Positions 1 through 6,270 of a stretch of 17,870 bases of DNA are shown here, one piece after another. Below the pieces are notes generated by a model. It saw only the letters and a program-made list of their open reading frames with translations. It was not told the origin of the DNA and ran no database searches. Origin of the DNA: an uncultured Lachnospiraceae bacterium. Lineage in GTDB: Bacteria > Bacillota > Clostridia > Lachnospirales > Lachnospiraceae. Location: the NCBI GenBank assembly GCA_910579425.1, contig CAJTVL010000078.1:1-17870 (forward strand), read 5' to 3'. The position numbers were made by a program, and so were the translations under genes. Within the stretch, counting starts at the first letter, position 1, and the number at the start of each line of letters is the position of its first letter.

Positions 1-41
1 TGGTTAAATATGTAGTTGTCAATGTGCCGGGACAATAAGTC

Positions 42-1178
42 TCACGGATTCAGGGTTTTATAAACCGTATCAAGCGCCTGGATTAAAAAGTTTTCATCAA
101 GATTGTTTTTAAGCTGGCCATAGAAAGCTTCCAGTACCCTGCTGTAAATATATCGTATATACACACTGGAACCTGACGTGGCCTGTGTGCATTTTTCCAG
201 CAGGGCATGTATATTTTGGGTCAAAAGTTCCATATCAGAAAGTCTTAGAGCGTTGGTAATCTCTTCAAGCAGATTCTCAAACGGATAAGAAACAAAATCA
301 GGATTTACATTTTTGGAAAAACCATATATATGCTCGTCCGGTGTAAAAAAATGGCCGGATAAATTAGATACGGCTGAATCGTAAGCTTTTCCCACCATGT
401 GCGGGGACGTGATCGGATCGCCAAGGGCAATATAACAGGATGTGTGATATTGTTCCATTAGCATGCTGTAAAGTTTAAAGCACATATCCTTTAAATTCTG
501 CATATTTCTGGTGGTATTAATCAACAAGGCGGCCTGTGAGGAATCAAGGATGACAGGCAGTCCCCCGGTAATCTCAGTAGCCATTTTTGAAAACAGCATT
601 AATTCTTCGTTGCTTTTGTCAAAAAAGGAAGAGTCAAATTCGATTAAAATTAAATTTTTAAATAGATAGAGAAAGTTGAGCTGATCCATGGAATAAGAAG
701 ACATTATGGCACCGAATGGAGTTCCTGTGATCAGTTTATGACATATTTGAGTTGAGATAATGTTCTCAAAGAGGTCTTCTTTTGTTTTTTCTTGCTGCTT
801 TTGATCCAGAAGAAGCAGAAGTTGTTTCATGGTTTCTTCAAATTCGGAAGGAATGAGAGGCTTTAAAATATATTTCGTGGCCTTTAGGTCAATGGCTGCT
901 TTGGCATATTCAAAATCTGCATATCCACTGAAAAAGACGATAGGCATATTAGGATAGCGGCTTCTGACTTTTTGTGCCAGTTCCAATCCATTCATAACAG
1001 GCATACGGATGTCAGTCAGTAGTATATCGGGTATAAAAGTGCCGTTAATGATTTCAGATAATGCGAGACGGCCATTTTCCGTTTCACGGATTTCAAAGGG
1101 AAAATGATAGTCATCCAGCAGATAGCGAATGCCGGCACGTTCTATTTCGGAATCCTCTACAATCAGTAATTTGTACAT
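42..1178 (-). CDS. YesN-like response regulator lacking its output domain
   Basis: This 378-residue protein starts with a CheY-like receiver domain (about residues 1-120). The acidic pair is E8/D9, the phosphoacceptor is D56 in the TDIRMP motif, and the conserved lysine is K106 in KYILKP. A middle region without a recognised motif follows. YesN-type regulators normally exceed about 450 residues and end in an AraC-type DNA-binding domain, which is missing here. The frame stops at a TGA (positions 44-42) but stays open for the remaining 13 codons to the window edge, so the gene may be interrupted by a nonsense change. The start is backed by AGAGG about 7 bases upstream. It is divergent from the sugar-importer operon, which such regulators usually control together with a YesM-type kinase. 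No kinase is visible, but it could lie beyond the left edge. The family assignment is secure; whether the protein is functional is unclear. Confidence 0.85.
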   Translation of the reverse strand: MYKLLIVEDSEIERAGIRYLLDDYHFPFEIRETENGRLALSEIINGTFIPDILLTDIRMPVMNGLELAQKVRSRYPNMPIVFFSGYADFEYAKAAIDLKATKYILKPLIPSEFEETMKQLLLLLDQKQQEKTKEDLFENIISTQICHKLITGTPFGAIMSSYSMDQLNFLYLFKNLILIEFDSSFFDKSNEELMLFSKMATEITGGLPVILDSSQAALLINTTRNMQNLKDMCFKLYSMLMEQYHTSCYIALGDPITSPHMVGKAYDSAVSNLSGHFFTPDEHIYGFSKNVNPDFVSYPFENLLEEITNALRLSDMELLTQNIHALLEKCTQATSGSSVYIRYIYSRVLEAFYGQLKNNLDENFLIQALDTVYKTLNP

Positions 1179-1230
1179 TTTATGGCCTCTTATGATAGGG
1201 TTAATAAATATAGTTTGTTCTTGTTCAACA

Positions 1231-1258
1231 ATTATAACAAATGAAAAGTGTTTGTAAA
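1231..1258 (-). promoter_or_regulatory. Sigma-A-type promoter of the response regulator gene
   Basis: Read on the minus strand, TTTACA (1258-1253) and TATAAT (1236-1231) are 16 bases apart, and a TG one base before the -10 makes it an extended -10 promoter. The short dyad TTGTT-C-AACAA (1221-1231) covers the expected transcription start and could be an operator. The promoter call is by consensus match; the operator is inference. Confidence 0.65.
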
Positions 1259-1321
1259 GGGAAATGTGACGGTGATTATTATAGTTTATGAAAATGAATT
1301 ATAAAAACAGAAAAATTTGCA

Positions 1322-1349
1322 TATACATATGTTTTGGGAAATTTATAAT
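1322..1349 (+). promoter_or_regulatory. Candidate promoter of the sugar importer operon
   Basis: A perfect TATAAT (1344-1349) lies 16 bases after a weak TATACA. An 8-base palindrome, GTGCGCAC (1363-1370), sits just downstream of the expected start point. A strong -10 with a poor -35 would fit a promoter that needs an activator, such as the divergent regulator. Confidence 0.45.
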
Positions 1350-1411
1350 GATAGTATACCCGGTGCGCACGGTTATATTACAAAAAGTGATTTTTATCAG
1401 GAGGTTATGAG

Positions 1412-3196
1412 ATGCTAAAGAAAAATTTGAAAAAGTTGTTTGCTTTGGGATTGATAGCAACACTCGGTATAGGAAGCCTGACGGCTTGTGGAGGTTCTGA
1501 CGTGGCCCTGGAAAAAAGCAGCAATGTTTCGGAAGTAGAGAGCGCTGAGACAGACAAAGACACAGATAATGAGACAGCGCAGGCACCGACAGAGGAAGCT
1601 GCAGAACAGGAAACGGGCGGAGAGGATTCGTTTGGAAAATATGAAGAGACTATTGTATTGAGCGCCGGGAGATACACCCAGGCAGATCCCAAACTGCCTG
1701 AAGGCGACAGCTACGAGGATAATGCATATACAAGATATTTAAAAGAGCGGTTAAATGTACAGATTGAAGATGAGTTTGAAGCATCCCAGGACGAGTATGA
1801 CCGCCAGACTTCACTGGCCATTGCGGCCGGGGAGATCCCTGATATACTGACGGTCCGGACAGAGGACGTTTTGCAGGAACTGGTGGACGCGGGGCTGGTT
1901 GCGGATTTGACGGAGGTATATGACCAGTATGCATCAGACGGATTAAAAAATATTTATTCTTCTTATGGGGAAGGGGCATTTGACAGTGTAACCTTTGACG
2001 GGAAACTGATGGCATTACCAGGAACATTTTATGATATTGCACCTCAGGTGATCTTCGTTCGTCAGGATTGGCTGGACAAGCTGAATATGACGGTTGATGA
2101 GGATGGCGACGGATGTCTTACCTTGAGTGAACTGGAAGAAATAGCCGCTGCCTTTGTAGAAAATGATCCCGGAGAGAGCGGAAGCCCTGTTGGATTTGCA
2201 ATGGATGCTAATGCGCTGAACTGTACGGAGTATGGCGCAAGCTGCCATACCATGACAGGTATTGCAGGTGTATTTGACTGTTATCCGGAAATCTGGTACA
2301 GAGATGCGGAAGGTAATTTAACATATGGTTCTACAACGGAAGGAATGAAAGAAACTCTGGCATTTTTAAACGACTGGTTTGAAAAGGGGCTTTTGGATCC
2401 CCAGGTTGCAACGAGAACCTATGACGATATTGCAGCTTTGTTGGCAAATAATCAGCTTGGCATTACTACCGGACCATACCATTTTCCAGGATGGGGGCTT
2501 GCCAATGTGAAAACAATGAATCCAGAGGCTGATTTTGCTTGTTATACACTTTGTGATGATGGGGGCAATGTAAATGTATTCAGAATGAATTTTATTCAGA
2601 GATACGTTGTAGTGAGTAGTGAGTGTGAAAATCCGGAAGCTGTTGTAAAGATTATGAATGTTCTTTATGATGAACTGGCATTTGGCGATTTGGAAACTAT
2701 TGCACCTGAAGTTTTCGAGTATGTGAAACTGGGAGTGGATAATTCTGTAAAGCCTACCTGGATTGAATGTATGGATGCATCCAAGTTACTGACTGACTAT
2801 GCGATGAACATGGCGGCATTAAATGGTGAAACAGAGATAGAATCCCTGCCGACTCCTTCCCAGCAGAATACTGTAACGAATGCAAAAAATTATATGGAAA
2901 ATCCGGAAGAAGCAACTGTTGCCGAGTGGATCAGCTATACAGGAAGTATTAAAGGAGTCAGTCTTTTGAATCAGTTGACAGAAGAAAATAAGATGAAAAA
3001 GACGGAGCCTGTTTTCTGGGGTACGACAGACACAATGAAGAAAAAATGGGCAAACCTGGAAGCGCTTGAAGCGGAAAGTTTTATCAAGATCATTACGGGT
3101 GCAGAGCCGATTGATTATTTTGACACATTTGTAGAGAACTGGCTGAGCCAGGGCGGACAGGAAATTATTGATGAAATTGATGCACTGACAAAATAA
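1412..3196 (+). CDS. Sugar ABC transporter substrate-binding lipoprotein (LplA/AlgQ-like)
   Basis: This 594-residue protein is the extracellular binding component of a carbohydrate ABC importer. It has a lipoprotein signal peptide with the lipobox LTAC and lipidated C26, followed by a Glu/Thr/Ala-rich linker to about residue 75. The rest is a two-lobed family 1 solute-binding fold, recognised by stretches such as AIAAGEIPDI and by the two permease genes behind it. Residues 229-240 form a full EF-hand loop, with D at 1, 3 and 5, G at 6, L at 8 and E at 12. This suggests bound calcium, as reported for the related alginate-binding protein AlgQ2. The start is supported by AGGAGG at 1399-1404, 7 bases before the ATG. 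The ligand cannot be named from sequence; an oligosaccharide is likely given the length and the nearby beta-glucosidase. Confidence 0.9.
   Translation: MLKKNLKKLFALGLIATLGIGSLTACGGSDVALEKSSNVSEVESAETDKDTDNETAQAPTEEAAEQETGGEDSFGKYEETIVLSAGRYTQADPKLPEGDSYEDNAYTRYLKERLNVQIEDEFEASQDEYDRQTSLAIAAGEIPDILTVRTEDVLQELVDAGLVADLTEVYDQYASDGLKNIYSSYGEGAFDSVTFDGKLMALPGTFYDIAPQVIFVRQDWLDKLNMTVDEDGDGCLTLSELEEIAAAFVENDPGESGSPVGFAMDANALNCTEYGASCHTMTGIAGVFDCYPEIWYRDAEGNLTYGSTTEGMKETLAFLNDWFEKGLLDPQVATRTYDDIAALLANNQLGITTGPYHFPGWGLANVKTMNPEADFACYTLCDDGGNVNVFRMNFIQRYVVVSSECENPEAVVKIMNVLYDELAFGDLETIAPEVFEYVKLGVDNSVKPTWIECMDASKLLTDYAMNMAALNGETEIESLPTPSQQNTVTNAKNYMENPEEATVAEWISYTGSIKGVSLLNQLTEENKMKKTEPVFWGTTDTMKKKWANLEALEAESFIKIITGAEPIDYFDTFVENWLSQGGQEIIDEIDALTK
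2096..2131 (+). other. EF-hand calcium-binding loop in the lipoprotein
   Basis: Codons 229-240 encode DEDGDGCLTLSE, which fits the canonical 12-residue loop at every ligand position: D1, D3, D5, G6, L8 and E12. The residues after it (LEEIAAAF) look like the exiting helix. Calcium binding is inferred from the motif. Confidence 0.7.
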
Positions 3197-3217
3197 TCTG
3201 AACAGTCACAGGGCATG

Positions 3218-3239
3218 CCGGCAGAAGCGATTCTGCCGG
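3218..3239 (+). promoter_or_regulatory. Intercistronic stem-loop with GCGA loop
   Basis: A perfect 9-bp inverted repeat, CCGGCAGAA/TTCTGCCGG, encloses the loop GCGA, which has the stable GNRA form. It begins 21 bases after the lipoprotein stop codon and ends just before the next ribosome binding site. No T-run follows, so it is unlikely to be a full terminator. Such hairpins after binding-protein genes commonly protect the upstream mRNA and keep binding protein in excess over permease. Confidence 0.7.
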
Positions 3240-3259
3240 TGGCTTTAAGGAGTTGTTGT

Positions 3260-4180
3260 ATGAAAAAACAGAAGACGAAGAGAAAGAAACTGGTTTGGGG
3301 GAGTTCTCAACTTTCCTATTACCTCATGACAGTACCTGGACTGATTTTTGTTATCCTATTTTCTTATGTTCCAATGTTCGGAATTGTGATGGCTTTTCAG
3401 GATTATATCCCTGCAAAAGGGATTTTGGAATCAAAATTTGCAGGGATGGAAAACTTTGCCTATATGTTCAGTATGCCGGAAAGCTTTCGTATTTTTAGAA
3501 ATACTCTTTGTATTGCACTTGGAAAGATCGTATTTGGAACGCTGGCGGCAATCATTTTTTCTATCCTCTTAAATGAAATAAGAATAAAGCTCTTTAAAAA
3601 GACCGTTCAGACTATCGTTTATCTCCCCCATTTTATTTCATGGGTAATCCTGGCGTCTGTAATAAAGAACATGCTAAATGTGGATGGGTCTGTCAATCAC
3701 ATTCTGATGCAGATGGGGGCAGAGAGTATCAATTTTCTGGGAGATAATACGTACTTTCCCTTGATGCTGATCTTTACAGATGTATGGAAAGAGTTCGGGT
3801 ATAATTCCATTGTCTATCTGGCTGCATTGACTTCTATAGACCCCGGATTATATGAAGCTGCCACTATAGATGGGGCATCATGGTGGCAGAGAGTGGTACA
3901 TGTAACGCTTCCAGGGATATTGCCGATTATTTTCCTGATGTCGGCGATGAACCTGTCCAATATTTTGAATGCAGGGTTTGATCAGGTATATAATCTGGTA
4001 ACGCCGATCGTATATGAATCCGGGGATATTCTTGACACATGGATATACAGGATTGGACTGATCAGCAGACAATATAGTCTTGGGACGGCAGTGGGTCTGT
4101 TAAAGTCGGTTGTTGGACTGATTCTGATGTTAGGAGCGAATGAAATGGCAAAGAGGTATACGGATCGGAAGATTTTCTGA
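3260..4180 (+). CDS. Sugar ABC transporter permease (LplB-like)
   Basis: This 306-residue inner-membrane protein is one half of the translocation channel for the adjacent lipoprotein. It has about six hydrophobic segments, the first around the run LMTVPGLIFVILFSYVP. The EAA loop that docks the ATPase is intact: E199-A-A, G205 and V-T-L-P at 215-218. The ATG at 3260 is preferred over an in-frame ATG at 3215 because AAGGAG lies 7 bases before it, while the earlier one falls in the intercistronic hairpin. The extra 15 residues would also be unlike family N-termini. It is followed after 14 bases by the second permease. No ATPase gene is present; in Firmicutes such importers usually share an MsmX-type ATPase encoded elsewhere. 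Confidence 0.9.
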   Translation: MKKQKTKRKKLVWGSSQLSYYLMTVPGLIFVILFSYVPMFGIVMAFQDYIPAKGILESKFAGMENFAYMFSMPESFRIFRNTLCIALGKIVFGTLAAIIFSILLNEIRIKLFKKTVQTIVYLPHFISWVILASVIKNMLNVDGSVNHILMQMGAESINFLGDNTYFPLMLIFTDVWKEFGYNSIVYLAALTSIDPGLYEAATIDGASWWQRVVHVTLPGILPIIFLMSAMNLSNILNAGFDQVYNLVTPIVYESGDILDTWIYRIGLISRQYSLGTAVGLLKSVVGLILMLGANEMAKRYTDRKIF

Positions 4181-4194
4181 TTGAGGAGAAACAT

Positions 4195-5085
4195 ATGGTG
4201 ACGCAGAAAAGTTTGCAAAGTAAAATAAGAACGGTAATTATCTATGTTATTTCATTTATTATGTTAATGGTCTGTTTGCTTCCGATGTGGAATGTGGTAG
4301 CAATGTCATTTAGCAGCAGTGAAGCTGTGACGGCAAACAAAGTCGGACTGATTCCGGTGGATTTTACTTTTTCCGCATATGAGAAAATCCTGGAAGATCA
4401 ACAATTCTGGCGTTCCTTCGGAATTTCGGTGGTCAGGGTGATACTGACGCTGGTACTTAATATGGTTTTGATGGTTTTGCTTGCTTATCCGTTGTCCAAG
4501 ACAAAGAGGGAATTCAGGGGCCGGAATGTTATTATGAATCTGCTGATATTTGCAATGTTGTTTAACGGCGGCATGATTCCTGTATACTTGAACATCCGGA
4601 ATTTGGGCCTGCTTAATACGATATGGGCCCTGGTACTGCCGCAGGCTGTTCCGATTTTTAATGTGATCCTCTTAATGAATTTTTTCGGAGCGATCCCCCG
4701 GTCTTTGGACGAAGCAGCAGTTTTGGATGGAGCCAGGCCTTTTCAGATATTAACTAAGATTTATTTGCCCTGTTCAAAACCGGGACTTGCCACGGTGGCA
4801 TTGTTTAGTATTGTAAATTCATGGAACGACTTCTATAACGGTCTGCTTTATATCACAAAGATTAAAAACTATCCTTTGATGACATACATACAGTCACTGA
4901 CCGTTAATATTTCGGAACTGGCTCAGGAGAGCAATGCGGAAAGTCTTCAAAAAGCACTTGAAGTTTCCAATAAGAACTTAAATGCCGCAAAAATAGTCGT
5001 GGCGCTGGTTCCGCTGCTGGTTATTTATCCGGCACTTCAGAAGTATTTTATAACCGGTATTGTGGTCGGTTCTGTAAAGGAATAA
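4195..5085 (+). CDS. Sugar ABC transporter permease (YtcP/LplC-like)
   Basis: This 296-residue protein is the second channel subunit and would pair with the preceding permease. It has about six hydrophobic segments and an intact EAA loop: E173-A-A, G179 and I-Y-L-P at 189-192. It ends in a short YFITGIVVGSVKE tail, the typical C-terminus of the YtcP/LplC group. GAGGAG lies 6 bases before the ATG. It is the last gene of the importer operon and converges on the AraC gene, whose stop codon is about 80 bases away. The short gap holds only a weak 6-bp hairpin (5144-5160). Confidence 0.9.
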   Translation: MVTQKSLQSKIRTVIIYVISFIMLMVCLLPMWNVVAMSFSSSEAVTANKVGLIPVDFTFSAYEKILEDQQFWRSFGISVVRVILTLVLNMVLMVLLAYPLSKTKREFRGRNVIMNLLIFAMLFNGGMIPVYLNIRNLGLLNTIWALVLPQAVPIFNVILLMNFFGAIPRSLDEAAVLDGARPFQILTKIYLPCSKPGLATVALFSIVNSWNDFYNGLLYITKIKNYPLMTYIQSLTVNISELAQESNAESLQKALEVSNKNLNAAKIVVALVPLLVIYPALQKYFITGIVVGSVKE

Positions 5086-5168
5086 TAGCCAAATATATTT
5101 AGAAGAATGTTTGTTATCCCTGGAGTGATGGGGGCAGTTCGGGAGAAGATAGTTTCTTCTTGGTCACT

Positions 5169-6014
5169 TTATGACATGCTATTCCCAACCCGCCCCCTGA
5201 TCTTACTGGGCGAATCCCCGTAAGCCTCCTTAAAGGTGCGCAGAAATACCTTATAATTGCTGATGCCGTTGCGGTCCATCAGGCTGGTGATGCTGTAATC
5301 AGTGCTCACCAGATCCTGATAGAAGCGGGCAAGGCGCATGGCGCTTAAATATTCCAGAAAGGTCTGGCCGGTATGCTTTTTGAACAGGCGGCAGAAATAC
5401 TCCGGGCTGACGTTTAAGAGAGCCGCCACCTCGTTTAGTGAGATTTCCCGCTTATAGTTGACATTGACATATTGCAGCACTTCTTCAATCCTTTCGAAGT
5501 TCCGGTTTTCCTTTTCACGGGCCTGCCTGCTCAGCCTATGGGCATAATTACGATAGAGAATATATAAGAAATCATACACCACAGAAGAAAAACGAAGCAA
5601 ATATCCCTCTTCCTTTTCCGTATAAATCCTTGCCAGCTCAAAGAGACAGCCGCAGAGCCGTTTCTGAGTGGAGTTCATGGTGATGGACGGGAAATATTCC
5701 TGGAACCGGATCAGGGAAATGCCGCCTACGGCTCTGGAAAGATAGTCGTAGGGAATCTGCAAAAGCAGATATTCCGTCTCGCCCCAGGTCTTGGTGGAGT
5801 GGAGTTCTCTGGAATTAATCACCAGCAGGTCGCCTTTTTTCAGGGTATATTTTTGTTCCCCAATGAAAGCCGTCATATATCCCTGACGGATCAGCATAAT
5901 CTCCAAATGGCTGTGCCAGTGCAGAGGAAAGCTGGCATTGTTGGAGCAAATCAGCGAAAAGGATAATTGCAGTCGGGTATCGTCGCTGATGATCTGATGC
6001 GCATAGTTGTTCAT
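5169..6014 (-). CDS. AraC-family transcriptional regulator with cupin sensor
   Basis: This 281-residue regulator has an N-terminal cupin-like sugar-sensing domain (about 15-100) with the HWHSHLE cluster (H32, H34, H36, E38) and a later GDLLVINSRELHST strand. The C-terminal 100 residues hold two helix-turn-helix motifs: the first around SLNEVAALLNVSPEYFCRLF, the second ending in GDSPSKIRG. This layout is typical of activators of sugar-use genes. It is divergent from the GH3 enzyme and likely controls it, and possibly the importer whose operon ends beside it. AAAGGAAAAGG lies before the ATG. The inducer is unknown. Confidence 0.9.
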   Translation of the reverse strand: MNNYAHQIISDDTRLQLSFSLICSNNASFPLHWHSHLEIMLIRQGYMTAFIGEQKYTLKKGDLLVINSRELHSTKTWGETEYLLLQIPYDYLSRAVGGISLIRFQEYFPSITMNSTQKRLCGCLFELARIYTEKEEGYLLRFSSVVYDFLYILYRNYAHRLSRQAREKENRNFERIEEVLQYVNVNYKREISLNEVAALLNVSPEYFCRLFKKHTGQTFLEYLSAMRLARFYQDLVSTDYSITSLMDRNGISNYKVFLRTFKEAYGDSPSKIRGRVGNSMS

Positions 6015-6077
6015 GGTACCTTTTCCTTTCTGCGATTGGCTTCCTTAAAAAACAGTTTCGAATGCTCTGTACGGTTG

Positions 6078-6086
6078 GGAATGCGT
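6078..6086 (+). promoter_or_regulatory. GGAATGCGT motif, copy 1 (candidate AraC site)
   Basis: This nine-base word recurs exactly at 6221-6229 and inverted with one change at 6236-6244. This copy falls downstream of the AraC promoter. The role as an operator is inferred only from the repetition and position. Confidence 0.35.
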
Positions 6087-6112
6087 TAAAATCAGACAAA
6101 ATAGTTCTTTAA

Positions 6113-6142
6113 ATTATACTCATTTTTTCTTTTCCATGTCAA
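6113..6142 (-). promoter_or_regulatory. Sigma-A promoter of the AraC gene
   Basis: On the minus strand a perfect TTGACA (6142-6137) and a perfect TATAAT (6118-6113) are separated by 18 bases. The leader to the AraC start codon would be about 90 bases. A copy of GGAATGCGT lies within that leader, which would suit autorepression. Confidence 0.75.
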
Positions 6143-6220
6143 TATCAACCACTTTATCCGTCAAAATAAGATATAGACGAAAAGCCCCGTTGCCACTAAA
6201 ATTTATATTTAAGAAAAGCT

Positions 6221-6244
6221 GGAATGCGTGAGAAAACGCATCCC
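6221..6244 (+). promoter_or_regulatory. GGRATGCGT inverted pair before the GH3 gene
   Basis: GGAATGCGT (6221-6229) and ACGCATCCC (6236-6244) form a dyad with a 6-base centre and one mismatch. It ends about 15 bases before the GH3 ribosome binding site. It could be a regulator site or an RNA hairpin in the leader. No good -35/-10 pair for GH3 was found upstream, only TATATT at 6204-6209, which fits activator dependence. Confidence 0.4.
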
Positions 6245-6270
6245 GTTGAAAAAAGCGGAAAGGGAATGGT

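Noticed and set aside
3215..3259. Upstream ATG for the first permease
   Set aside because: It falls in the intercistronic hairpin and has no ribosome binding site; the ATG at 3260 has AAGGAG at the right distance.
5144..5160. AGAAGA/TCTTCT hairpin as a terminator between the importer and AraC genes
   Set aside because: The stem is only 6 bp and AT-rich, and no T-run follows in either direction.
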